From Loktanella sp. PT4BL (lineage in GTDB: Bacteria > Pseudomonadota > Alphaproteobacteria > Rhodobacterales > Rhodobacteraceae), in contig NZ_QJJL01000003.1 in the NCBI RefSeq assembly GCF_003201935.1, positions 124,001 through 188,000 on the forward strand: DNA of 64,000 bases, written 5' to 3'. Position 1 is the first letter of the stretch, and every line of letters starts with the position of its first letter. The translations under genes were made by a program, and so were the position numbers. A model generated the notes under the pieces. It did not search any database and was not told where the DNA came from. It was given only the letters and a program-made list of their open reading frames with translations. Shown here piece by piece: positions 29,983 to 38,753 of the stretch.

Positions 29983-32900
29983 TGGTCACGGGTGGCGAAA
30001 GGCTGAACGCAGGCGCGGGCGGCATCCTGTCCTATTTCACGCGCCACCGCACCGCCGCGAACCTGCTTTTGGTGCTGATGCTAACGGCGGGCCTGCTCGC
30101 GTTTCCCAATATGCGGGCGCAGTTTTTCCCTGATGTTGTGGTCGATGATCTGACCGTCTCTGTCGCATGGCAGGGGGCTGGCGCCGAAGATGTGGACGCC
30201 GCCATCGTGCAGGTGTTGGAGCCCGTTTTACTCGGGGTTGAAGGCGTCACCTCGTCGTCTTCAACATCCCGTGAGGGAAGTGCCTCGATCCGCATCGAAT
30301 TCGAGCCCGGCTATGATATCGAACGAGGCACCGAAGATGTGCAACTGGCCGTGGATGGCGTCAACAGCTTGCCCGAGGATGCAGAAGAGCCCAACGTGCG
30401 GCGTGGCGGCTGGTCGGATCGTGTCACCGATGTGATCATCACTGGCCCTGTGGGCGTGGATCAGTTGGGCCGCTTTGCGGATGAATTCTCAACGCGGCTT
30501 TTCGCGCAGGGTGTCACGAGCGTGACCGTGCAAGGTGTTGCGGCACCTTCGACGATTGTCGAGGTGCCGTCGATTTCATTGGTGCAGTATGACATCGGCC
30601 TTGCCGATATCTCTGCGCGCATCGCCGAAGAAGCTGCCGCTGATCCCGCGGGCGAGGTCTCGGCCAATGCGCGGGTGCGCACCGGTGTGGCCAAACGCAG
30701 CGCCGAAGAAATCGGCGCGATTGTCCTGCGTTCCAACCCCGACGGATCGCAGTTGACGATTGCGGATGTGGCGACGGTGCGGGTTGAAGGCGCTGACCGT
30801 GAACGCGCCTATTTCGTAGGCGACGATCCGGCGATTAAGGTACGTGTCGCACGGTCGGCTACAGGTGATGCAATCGGCATGCAGGCAACAGTGGAAGAGG
30901 TGGCACAAGAGCTGACCGCGTCTTTGCCCGCAGGTGTGTCGATTTCGCTGACGAACGGGCGGGCCGAGTTGATCCAGGCCCGTTTGGATATCCTGCTTGA
31001 TAATGGTCTGACGGGGCTCATGCTTGTCGTTGCACTGTTGTTCCTGTTCCTGAATGCGCGGACGGCGTTCTGGGTCGCTTTCGGCATTCCGGTGGCGATG
31101 CTGGCCGCGATTGCCCTGATGTATGCGGTCGGGATCACCATCAATATGATCTCGCTTTTTGCGCTGATCATCACGCTCGGGATCGTTGTGGATGATGCGA
31201 TTGTGGTGGGCGAACATGCCGATTACCGCGTCAGGCATCTGGGCGAGGACCCCACAGTTGCCGCAGAGCGGGCGGCGAAGCGGATGTTCAGTCCGGTGTT
31301 TTCGGCAACGCTGACGACGATCATCGCGTTCTTCGGGCTGGTCATTATCGGCGGGCGTTTCGGCGATCTGATCTCGGATATTCCGTTCACGGTGATCGTT
31401 GTGCTTGCGGCCAGTCTGGTGGAATGTTTCCTGATCCTGCCGAACCACCTGTCCCATGCCATTGCGCATTCGGCCAAGGATCATTGGTATGACTGGCCGT
31501 CACGCACGGTGAACCGCGGCTTTGACTGGTTCAAGGAAACACTGTTCCGGCCTTTCATGGGATTGGTAATCAAGGCGCGCTATCCGGTCTTTGCGATGGC
31601 ACTGGTCCTGCTGGCCAGCCAGATTGCGCTTTTCATCAAAGGCGAAGTGAGCTGGCGTTTCTTCAACTCGCCAGAGCAAAGCCAGGTGACCGGAAATTTC
31701 GCTATGTTGCCGGGGGCCACGCGTGACGACACGCTCGAGATGATGCGCGAAATGCAGCGCGCAACAGAGGCGCTGGGTGCGCAATACGAGGCCGAATATG
31801 GCGTGAACCCGCTGAGCTATGTGGTGGCCGAGATTGGCGGAAATTCGGGCCGTGCGATTGCCGGATCGGATACCAAGGACGCGGACCAGTTAGGCGCGAT
31901 CACCATTGAACTCATTGACGCCGACAGCCGCCCCTATACCAGCTTTGCCTTTGTGAGTGCCCTGCAAGACGCCATCGTGCAGCACCCGATGGCCGAAACC
32001 GTCAGCTTCCGCCGGTGGGGCTCTGGCCCTGGCGGGGATAGTCTGGATGTGCAGATGTTCGGGGCGGACAGTGACACGCTCAAGGCCGCGGCCGAGGCCT
32101 TGAAAACCGAACTGGCGCGGTTTCCCGAAATCTCGGGTCTTGAAGATACACTGGCCTATGACAAGGAAGAACTGATCCTTGAATTGACCCCGCAGGGTGA
32201 GGCGCTGGGCCTCAGCATTGATGGTCTGGGACGTGTGCTGCGCAACCGTCTGGGCGGGATTGAGGCTGCGAGTTTTCCTGACGGGGCGCGGTCTGCGACG
32301 ATCCGCGTGGAATTGCCGCCCAATGAGTTATCATCAGACTTCCTTGACCGGACACAGATCAGGACTGCGGAGGGCTTCTATCTGCCGCTGGCGGATGTTG
32401 TGACAGTGCAGAGCCGGACCGGGTTTTCCACTGTGCGCCGTGAAAACGGCATCCAGTTGATCTCGGTAATCGGAGATCTGGATGGCGAGGACGCGGCGCG
32501 GGCGACCGAAATCCAGCAGATCATCGACGAGGATATCCTGCCTCGAATCGAGAGTGATTTCGGGATCGAGACACAGCTTTCGGGGCAGAGCGAGCAGGAA
32601 GACCGTTTCCTGAGCGATGCAAGGACGGGCCTCATTCTGGTCTTGCTGGGGATCTACCTGACACTGTCGTGGATTTTCAGCAGTTGGACGCGGCCTGTTG
32701 TCGTGATGTCGATCATTCCGTTTGCGCTGGTGGGGACGATTTTCGGCCACCACGTTTGGGATATCCCGATGAGCATGTTTACTGTTGTGGGCCTGATCGG
32801 GATGGTGGGGATCATCATCAACGACAGTATCGTTCTGGTCACGACGGTGGACGAGTATGCGCAGGATCGCGGGCTGGTGCCGGCAATTATTGACGGCACA

Positions 32901-33377
32901 GTGGACCGTTTGCGCCCTGTTATGTTGACGACTTTGACGACAGTACTGGGTCTCGCCCCGCTTCTTTATGAAGGGTCCAATCAGGCCGAGTTCCTGAAAC
33001 CAACCGTCGTGACGCTCGTTTTCGGCTTGGCCTTTGGCATGGTGCTTGTGCTGTTGGTTGTGCCGTCGGTGATGGCGATGCAGGCCGATGTGCAGCGGCA
33101 GATACAATCTGCGAAACGCGCCCTGCGCGGGCGGAAGGCGGCAATGCTTGTCCCCGCGGGTCTGGGGGCCGTTTTGGCGGTGGGGCTGTTTGCGTTGATC
33201 GTGGCACCCGTCCTGCTCACAGGGGCGCCTTTACCTGCGATGGCGGTAATCCTGCCGATCTTGAACGGCGGTGTCGGGGCTGCAATGGGCCTCTATGTCG
33301 TGGGTTTGATGGTGCTGTTCTTGACGATCTATGTCGCCGCAGTGTTCGGTCAGGGATGGCGCAGCGCGCGGCGTTAA
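29982..33377 (+). CDS. RND efflux permease (first pair)
   Basis: A 1131-residue inner-membrane pump of the AcrB/MexB superfamily, driven by the proton gradient. TM1 is TAANLLLVLMLTAGLLAFPN, followed by a periplasmic loop, the TM2-6 block with NMISLFALIITLGIVVDDAI (the acidic proton-relay motif in TM4), a second large loop and TM7-12. It is about 90 residues longer than AcrB, with extra hydrophobic segments at the C-terminus (AMLVPAGLGAVLAVGLFALI; GLYVVGLMVLFLTIYVAAVF). The substrate is unknown. Its stop overlaps the convergent dsbD-like gene by 4 nt. No outer-membrane factor gene is near. Confidence 0.92.
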   Translation: MVTGGERLNAGAGGILSYFTRHRTAANLLLVLMLTAGLLAFPNMRAQFFPDVVVDDLTVSVAWQGAGAEDVDAAIVQVLEPVLLGVEGVTSSSSTSREGSASIRIEFEPGYDIERGTEDVQLAVDGVNSLPEDAEEPNVRRGGWSDRVTDVIITGPVGVDQLGRFADEFSTRLFAQGVTSVTVQGVAAPSTIVEVPSISLVQYDIGLADISARIAEEAAADPAGEVSANARVRTGVAKRSAEEIGAIVLRSNPDGSQLTIADVATVRVEGADRERAYFVGDDPAIKVRVARSATGDAIGMQATVEEVAQELTASLPAGVSISLTNGRAELIQARLDILLDNGLTGLMLVVALLFLFLNARTAFWVAFGIPVAMLAAIALMYAVGITINMISLFALIITLGIVVDDAIVVGEHADYRVRHLGEDPTVAAERAAKRMFSPVFSATLTTIIAFFGLVIIGGRFGDLISDIPFTVIVVLAASLVECFLILPNHLSHAIAHSAKDHWYDWPSRTVNRGFDWFKETLFRPFMGLVIKARYPVFAMALVLLASQIALFIKGEVSWRFFNSPEQSQVTGNFAMLPGATRDDTLEMMREMQRATEALGAQYEAEYGVNPLSYVVAEIGGNSGRAIAGSDTKDADQLGAITIELIDADSRPYTSFAFVSALQDAIVQHPMAETVSFRRWGSGPGGDSLDVQMFGADSDTLKAAAEALKTELARFPEISGLEDTLAYDKEELILELTPQGEALGLSIDGLGRVLRNRLGGIEAASFPDGARSATIRVELPPNELSSDFLDRTQIRTAEGFYLPLADVVTVQSRTGFSTVRRENGIQLISVIGDLDGEDAARATEIQQIIDEDILPRIESDFGIETQLSGQSEQEDRFLSDARTGLILVLLGIYLTLSWIFSSWTRPVVVMSIIPFALVGTIFGHHVWDIPMSMFTVVGLIGMVGIIINDSIVLVTTVDEYAQDRGLVPAIIDGTVDRLRPVMLTTLTTVLGLAPLLYEGSNQAEFLKPTVVTLVFGLAFGMVLVLLVVPSVMAMQADVQRQIQSAKRALRGRKAAMLVPAGLGAVLAVGLFALIVAPVLLTGAPLPAMAVILPILNGGVGAAMGLYVVGLMVLFLTIYVAAVFGQGWRSARR

Positions 33378-34177
33378 CCGCCGGTGCAGCCACGCAGATC
33401 AATAGCCTGCCCATTGTCGCCCAAGATGGTGATCCGCACAGCAGAACGGTCAAACGCAAAGGGCTGGCCGCTGGGGTGAACCATTTCGACGGTCGCGCTC
33501 AGCGTATCCCCCGTGCGGCTGACCTCTGCCTGAGAGACCCAGATTTGCGGATCGCTTGGTTCGACCACGACAAACTCTGACCCGCTGACTTGGGCCACAT
33601 TGATCTTTGACGTCATGCGCAGACCGTCCGGAATTGGGTCAATCGTGCAGGTCACAGACCCGACATTTGCCGCCTCGGCATTGAGGGGGGCGTCGGCCAT
33701 GGCGGCGACGATGCTTTCGTCACGGGCGCCGACTTCAGGCAAGAGCGTGTCGAATGTGAAAGTAACGGGGATGCAGATTTCCTCGCAGACACCAATCGTC
33801 AGTTCGCCGGACACGGCCATTTCACCTGCCGCCTGTGGGGCGGAGATGGTCAGAGGAAAGATCACACTGTCATGATATCCGATCGACAAAAGCCCCGCGT
33901 CATCAAAGACCTCTGGAACCGGCCAATGCTGTGTGATGCTGTTGATTGTACTGTGGCTGGTAAAGCGGAAATACGGTGGAATGCCGGCCTCGCCGGGCGC
34001 GCGCCAATAGGTGATCCATCCGGGTTCAAGCGTGATCTTGATACCTGCAACATGATCGCCCGAGGCCGTACGCCAGCCCGGCAGGATCTCGATGCTGGCC
34101 ATATCGCTGTAGTCCTCGGCGACCGCGAGGGCCGGCAAGGTGGCAAGGACGACGGCAGTAAGCAGGTTTTTGCACAT
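33374..34177 (-). CDS. Periplasmic protein with DsbD N-terminal (DsbD-alpha/ScsB-like) domain
   Basis: A 267-residue secreted protein: signal peptide at residues 1-20 (LLTAVVLATLPALAVA), then a domain with LEPGWITYWRAPGEAGIPP, SIGYHDSVIFPLTIS and ELTIGVCEEICIPVTF. The CxxxC pair in the last motif is typical of the N-terminal thiol-disulfide exchange domain of DsbD/ScsB. The membrane and thioredoxin parts of full DsbD are absent, so a separate electron donor must exist. A TlpA-type thioredoxin gene lies 0.7 kb away, which suggests a shared role in cytochrome c or disulfide chemistry. Confidence 0.85.
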   Translation of the reverse strand: MCKNLLTAVVLATLPALAVAEDYSDMASIEILPGWRTASGDHVAGIKITLEPGWITYWRAPGEAGIPPYFRFTSHSTINSITQHWPVPEVFDDAGLLSIGYHDSVIFPLTISAPQAAGEMAVSGELTIGVCEEICIPVTFTFDTLLPEVGARDESIVAAMADAPLNAEAANVGSVTCTIDPIPDGLRMTSKINVAQVSGSEFVVVEPSDPQIWVSQAEVSRTGDTLSATVEMVHPSGQPFAFDRSAVRITILGDNGQAIDLRGCTGG

Positions 34178-34281
34178 ACATTCCTATTTATGCATCACGG
34201 CTGCAATGGGAAGTCACGATTGCATCAGGCTTTGCAATGATGGCGCTTGCGTCACAGGGTATCGTTTCACATCTTAAGGCC

Positions 34282-34851
34282 ATGACCCACCGAGATTCGT
34301 CACTTGTCGGAAAGCTTTTGATCGCGATGCCCGATATGTCGGACCCGCGCTTTGCAAAGACTGTGGTCTATATGTGCGCCCATTCCGACGAGGGCGGCAT
34401 GGGGTTGATCGTCAACAAGCCCGAGAAAGGCATCCGTTTCTCCAAACTCCTTGAGCAGATGGAAATTCCTGTGTCCCCCAATGCGCGAGATTTGCGGGTG
34501 CATTATGGCGGGCCTGTGGATTATCAGCGCGGGTTCGTACTGCATTCCAGCGATTACGCATCGGAAGACGGCACGCTGGATGTGGACGAAAATTACCGCA
34601 TGACAGCGACCCTTGAGGTGCTGGAGGATCTGGCAAAAGGTGAGGGCCCCGATGTCGCGATGATGGCGCTGGGCTATGCCGGTTGGGGACCGGGGCAGTT
34701 GGAATACGAAATCCGCCAGAATGGCTGGCTGACTTGTGCGCCTAACGACGAAATCCTGTTCGGCGCGGACAATGCGGGCAAATGGTCCGCCGCACTCAAG
34801 CTCTTGGGGATTGACCCGCTTTTGCTGTCCGCGACAGCCGGACGGGCCTAG
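34282..34851 (+). CDS. YqgE/AlgH family protein
   Basis: A 189-residue protein of the widespread YqgE/AlgH (DUF179) family, a single-domain fold of unsettled function. Motifs: SLVGKLLIAMPDMSDPRFAK, AHSDEGGMGLIVNKPEKGIR, VHYGGPVDYQRGFVLHS and LGYAGWGPGQLEYEIRQNGW. I start at the ATG at 34282, where the family begins and AAGG lies upstream; the in-frame start at 34237 adds 15 unrelated residues. It is divergent from the DsbD-like gene. Confidence 0.92.
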   Translation: MTHRDSSLVGKLLIAMPDMSDPRFAKTVVYMCAHSDEGGMGLIVNKPEKGIRFSKLLEQMEIPVSPNARDLRVHYGGPVDYQRGFVLHSSDYASEDGTLDVDENYRMTATLEVLEDLAKGEGPDVAMMALGYAGWGPGQLEYEIRQNGWLTCAPNDEILFGADNAGKWSAALKLLGIDPLLLSATAGRA

Positions 34852-34876
34852 CGCGACCGGATGGATGTAGCTCTGT

Positions 34877-35437
34877 TCAGCTCTCCGGCCCGATCAAGGC
34901 CTGCATGATCGCCATTGCGTTTTCGCTGGACCAGTCCGCTTCTCCTTGCATCCGTGCGACTTCATAGCCGTCAGGATCAAGGATTACGGTGACGGGCAAC
35001 CCCAGAACGCCCATCCCGCGGGCAAGGCTTTGGCGCGGATCGGTATGAAGTGGCAGATTGTCGACTTCTATCTCCTCAAAGAACCGCTGCATGACAGGCA
35101 GCGGATTGCGGCCTGTGGCGATGGTGACGACTTCCATCTGGTCACCGCCCATCGCGGTTTGCAGCGCCGACAGATGGGGCATCTCTACGCGGCACGGCGC
35201 GCACCATGTGGCCCAGAAGTTGAGGACCACGTATTTGCCGCCGAAATCTGCCAGTGTCATTTCACTGCCATTGGCGCCCGTAAACGGCACATCTGACGCT
35301 GCAACAGGGGTGCTGTGAAAGTTGAGTTTGCGCATATCGCCTTCCCGCAAGGCCTCTGCCGTGGCCACATCGGCGTGGCCAGTGTTTGCAAGACCCATAA
35401 GGGCCGTATAAAGCAGGGCTGATATCAACTTGCGCAC
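34877..35437 (-). CDS. TlpA-family periplasmic thiol:disulfide oxidoreductase
   Basis: A 186-residue thioredoxin-fold protein. Residues 1-22 are a signal peptide ([20 protein letters not shown]). The active site is [20 protein letters not shown], with the CAPC pair, and [19 protein letters not shown] supplies the cis-Pro loop. TlpA-like proteins reduce apocytochromes or copper-site proteins in the periplasm. The start is a GTG with AAGGAAG 6 nt upstream. That start is only 14 nt from the divergent argH ATG. Confidence 0.9.
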   Translation of the reverse strand: MRKLISALLYTALMGLANTGHADVATAEALREGDMRKLNFHSTPVAASDVPFTGANGSEMTLADFGGKYVVLNFWATWCAPCRVEMPHLSALQTAMGGDQMEVVTIATGRNPLPVMQRFFEEIEVDNLPLHTDPRQSLARGMGVLGLPVTVILDPDGYEVARMQGEADWSSENAMAIMQALIGPES

Positions 35438-35451
35438 GGGCGACTTCCTTT

Positions 35452-36840
35452 ATGACCAAATCTGCAAACACAATGTGGGGCGGACGTTTCGCCGCCGGAC
35501 CAGACGCGATTATGGAGGCGATCAATGCCTCAATCGGGTATGACCGCCGACTTGCGCCGCAAGACATCGCAGGTTCACGCGCCCATGCCGCCATGTTGGC
35601 CGCCACAGGCATCATTACAGATACCGATGCCGAGGCGATACGGGAAGGCCTGCTCACCGTTTTGTCAGAGATTGAAACGGGTGATTTTCCGTTTTCAGCC
35701 GCATTGGAAGACATTCACATGAATGTCGAGGCACGTTTGCGCGATACCATTGGCGAGGCCGCAGGACGTTTGCACACAGCGCGGTCGCGCAATGATCAGG
35801 TGGCCGTCGATTTCCGCCTCTGGGTCCGTGATCAATGCGATCAGGTGGATGAGGCTTTAGCCGCATTGCAAGCAGCGCTCTTGGGGCAGGCAGAGGCGGG
35901 GGCCGATTGGGTCATGCCCGGCTTCACCCATCTGCAGACAGCCCAGCCTGTCACATGGGGCCATCATATGCTGGCCTATGTGGAAATGTTCGCGCGGGAT
36001 CGGTCGCGCTTTGCCGATGCGCGCAAGCGAATGAATACCTCGCCTTTGGGGGCTGCCGCCCTTGCCGGGACATCCTTCCCGATTGATCGCGAGATGACGG
36101 CAAAGGCGCTGGGCTTTGATCGCCCCATGGCCAATTCGCTTGATGCGGTATCAGACCGTGATTTCGCGTTGGAGTTTCTTGCAGCCTCTAGCATTTGTGC
36201 GATGCACCTGAGCCGTCTGGCTGAAGAACTTGTGATCTGGTCCTCGGCCCAGTTCCGTTTTGTGAAGATGTCGGACAAATGGTCCACCGGATCATCCATC
36301 ATGCCACAAAAGCGCAACCCTGATGCGGCGGAGCTGATCCGCGCCAAGATTGGCCGGATTTTTGGTGCAAATGTTGCGCTTATGACGGTGATGAAGGGAC
36401 TGCCGCTAGCCTATTCCAAGGACATGCAGGAAGACAAGGAACAGACCTTTGATGCCGCCGATAACCTGATGCTGGCGCTGGCCGCGATGACAGGCATGGT
36501 TGGTGATATGACCGCGCAACGGGACAATTTGAAGGCTGCCGCGTCGAGCGGATTTTCGACCGCGACCGATCTGGCCGATTGGCTGGTGCGCGAACTTGGG
36601 TTACCTTTCCGTGAGGCGCATCATGTGACTGGCTCGCTCGTGGCGCTGGCGGAAGAAAAAGGCTGTGATCTGCCTGATCTGACGCTGGCTGACATGCAGG
36701 GCGTGCACGCGGGTATCCGCGCGGATGTCTTTGATGTGCTTGGGGTTGAAAACTCGGTCGCGTCGCGCACCAGTTTTGGTGGGACAGCGCCCTCGCAGGT
36801 CCGCGCCCAGGTGGCGTATTGGAAAGAGGTTTTGAAATGA
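35452..36840 (+). CDS. argH: Argininosuccinate lyase
   Basis: Cleaves argininosuccinate to arginine and fumarate, the last step of arginine synthesis. At 462 residues it is the usual size. The N-terminal [20 protein letters not shown] and the fumarase/lyase signature [16 protein letters not shown] are present, along with [17 protein letters not shown]. No ribosome binding site is visible before the ATG; the 14 nt to the divergent tlpA start are pyrimidine-rich. Its stop overlaps the small lipoprotein start (ATGA). Confidence 0.96.
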   Translation: MTKSANTMWGGRFAAGPDAIMEAINASIGYDRRLAPQDIAGSRAHAAMLAATGIITDTDAEAIREGLLTVLSEIETGDFPFSAALEDIHMNVEARLRDTIGEAAGRLHTARSRNDQVAVDFRLWVRDQCDQVDEALAALQAALLGQAEAGADWVMPGFTHLQTAQPVTWGHHMLAYVEMFARDRSRFADARKRMNTSPLGAAALAGTSFPIDREMTAKALGFDRPMANSLDAVSDRDFALEFLAASSICAMHLSRLAEELVIWSSAQFRFVKMSDKWSTGSSIMPQKRNPDAAELIRAKIGRIFGANVALMTVMKGLPLAYSKDMQEDKEQTFDAADNLMLALAAMTGMVGDMTAQRDNLKAAASSGFSTATDLADWLVRELGLPFREAHHVTGSLVALAEEKGCDLPDLTLADMQGVHAGIRADVFDVLGVENSVASRTSFGGTAPSQVRAQVAYWKEVLK

Positions 36841-37010
36841 AGCGTATTGCATTGATTTTGACCGTTGTTGCATTGGCGGCCTGTGGTGCCGATGGGCCAC
36901 CGATGACACCATCAGCCAATGTCGGCCTGAGCGTGGGCAGCAATGGTGTGAGCACGGGTGCAAGTGTGGGCGCATCAAACGGCACGTTTTCAGTAGGGGT
37001 TGGTTTCTAA
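36837..37010 (+). CDS. Small lipoprotein of unknown function
   Basis: A 57-residue protein. [16 protein letters not shown] is a lipoprotein signal peptide with lipobox ending at Cys16. The short mature part is Gly/Ser/Val-rich ([20 protein letters not shown]), with alternating residues that could form a beta-structure. The ATG overlaps the argH stop and its TAA overlaps the next gene's ATG, so it is locked between argH and the DUF2834-like gene. Similar small lipoproteins sit between argH and lysA in related genomes, as I recall. Confidence 0.75.
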   Translation: MKRIALILTVVALAACGADGPPMTPSANVGLSVGSNGVSTGASVGASNGTFSVGVGF

Positions 37011-37345
37011 TGCGGAATGTCTTTCTGGTGCTTGCGATCTGGGGTGCGATCCATCCGATGTATTACTTCATCTCGTGGTTTCAGGCCGAAGGGTGGAGTA
37101 TCATGGCGATGGTTGACGCGTGGCATGTGAATGCGGCAACCAGCGGCCTTGTCTGGGATTTGACGATTGCCGCGATTGCGCTGACGGTCTGGATCATCGC
37201 CGAGGCGATCAAGACGAAGAACTGGCTCAGCCTGCTGGCGATCCCCGCCACCTATTGCATCGGGGTGAGCTGTGGTTTGCCGCTCTATCTCTATCTGCGG
37301 GACCGGATCGTTTACCGCCGCGACAGACAGCAGGTTCGCGTTTAA
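37010..37345 (+). CDS. DUF2834-like membrane protein
   Basis: A 111-residue protein with three hydrophobic segments: NVFLVLAIWGAIHPMYYFIS, ATSGLVWDLTIAAIALTVWI and SLLAIPATYCIGVSCGLPLY. The pattern, including AIHPMYYF and WDLTIAAI, fits DUF2834. The function is unknown. Its start overlaps the stop of the small lipoprotein gene, so it is probably expressed with argH. Confidence 0.8.
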   Translation: MRNVFLVLAIWGAIHPMYYFISWFQAEGWSIMAMVDAWHVNAATSGLVWDLTIAAIALTVWIIAEAIKTKNWLSLLAIPATYCIGVSCGLPLYLYLRDRIVYRRDRQQVRV

Positions 37346-37420
37346 GGCGCATAAATCAGGGTTGGTCTTTGCCTGTGATCTGCTATGTCCGAAGCCTAGT
37401 TTTGGACAAGGATCTCGGGC

Positions 37421-38689
37421 TTGGATCATTTTCTTTATCGTGATGGCACGCTCTATGCAGAAGATGTGCCTGTTTCGGAAATCGCGGCGGCTGTTGGTAC
37501 GCCGTTCTACGTGTATTCAACAGCCACGCTGAAACGGCATTTCCAGCTTTTTGATGAGGCCTTGGCCTGGGGTGACCACCTCGTCTGCTTTGCGATGAAA
37601 TCGCTTTCCAATCAGGCTGTCATCAAGCTTTTGGGCAATGCAGGTGCTGGCATGGATGTGGTGTCGGGCGGGGAATACCTGCGCGCGAAAGCCGCGGGTG
37701 TGCCTGGGGATCGCATCGTATTTTCCGGTGTGGGCAAGACGGCTGATGAAATGCGCCTTGCGCTCGAGGGGGGCATCCGCCAGTTCAACGTCGAAAGCGA
37801 GCCCGAGATGGTGGTGCTGGATCAGGTGGCGCAGTCGCTGGGTGCCGTGGCCCCGATCACGATCCGCGTGAACCCGGATGTTGACGCCAAGACCCACGCC
37901 AAGATCGCGACAGGCAAGTCAGAGAACAAATTCGGCATCCCGATCAGCCGCGCCCGCGAGGTTTACGCGATGGCCGCCAAAATGCCGGGCCTGAAGGTGA
38001 TCGGGATCGACGTGCATATCGGATCACAGCTGACCGAACTGGCGCCGTTCGAGGCCGCCTATAACAAAGTGGCCGAACTGACCGAACAGCTGCGGGCAGA
38101 CGGCCATGAGATCACCCGCCTTGATCTGGGTGGTGGCCTCGGCATTCCCTATGTGCGGTCGAACGAAGCGCCGCCTTTGCCGACAGATTATGGTGCGCTC
38201 ATTCAGCGCACCGTCGGCCATCTGGGCTGTGAGATCGAGATCGAACCGGGGCGTCTGATTTCGGGCAACGCAGGCTTGATGGTGTCCAAGGTGATTTATG
38301 TGAAATCCGGTGAGGATCGCGATTTCCTGATCCTTGACGGTGCGATGAACGACCTGATCCGTCCGGCAATGTATGATGCTTGGCACGACATTATCCCTGT
38401 AAATGAAGCACCTGCGGGCACACCCCTTGCAAAATATGATATCGTGGGGCCGGTCTGTGAAAGCGGTGATACCTTTGCAAAAGGCCGTGAGATGCCCCCC
38501 GTAAAAGCCGATGATCTGGTCGCTTTCCGCTCGGCCGGCGCTTATGGTGCGGTAATGGCGTCCGAGTACAATTCCCGTCCGTTGATCCCCGAAGTTCTTG
38601 TGGATGGCGATCAATTTGCAGTTATCCGTCCGCGCCCTACCTATGAAGAAATGATTGCACGCGATAACGTTCCGGCATGGCTTGAATGA
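37421..38689 (+). CDS. lysA: Diaminopimelate decarboxylase
   Basis: PLP enzyme that makes lysine from meso-diaminopimelate. At 422 residues it has a normal barrel: Lys60 (FAMKSLSNQ) is the PLP lysine, followed by IDVHIGSQLTE, LDLGGGLGIPY, EIEPGRLISGNAG and the late GPVCESGDTF with the active-site Cys. The start is TTG, with AAGGA about 9 nt upstream; there is no good ATG. It follows the DUF2834-like gene by 75 nt. dapA, which starts the same pathway, lies 16 kb downstream. Confidence 0.95.
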   Translation: MDHFLYRDGTLYAEDVPVSEIAAAVGTPFYVYSTATLKRHFQLFDEALAWGDHLVCFAMKSLSNQAVIKLLGNAGAGMDVVSGGEYLRAKAAGVPGDRIVFSGVGKTADEMRLALEGGIRQFNVESEPEMVVLDQVAQSLGAVAPITIRVNPDVDAKTHAKIATGKSENKFGIPISRAREVYAMAAKMPGLKVIGIDVHIGSQLTELAPFEAAYNKVAELTEQLRADGHEITRLDLGGGLGIPYVRSNEAPPLPTDYGALIQRTVGHLGCEIEIEPGRLISGNAGLMVSKVIYVKSGEDRDFLILDGAMNDLIRPAMYDAWHDIIPVNEAPAGTPLAKYDIVGPVCESGDTFAKGREMPPVKADDLVAFRSAGAYGAVMASEYNSRPLIPEVLVDGDQFAVIRPRPTYEEMIARDNVPAWLE

Positions 38690-38753
38690 ATCAGAGCCTC
38701 CCGCCGCGCGTCACGAGAAAGGGAGAGGCCCGCTGAAAGATCACAACGACCCG

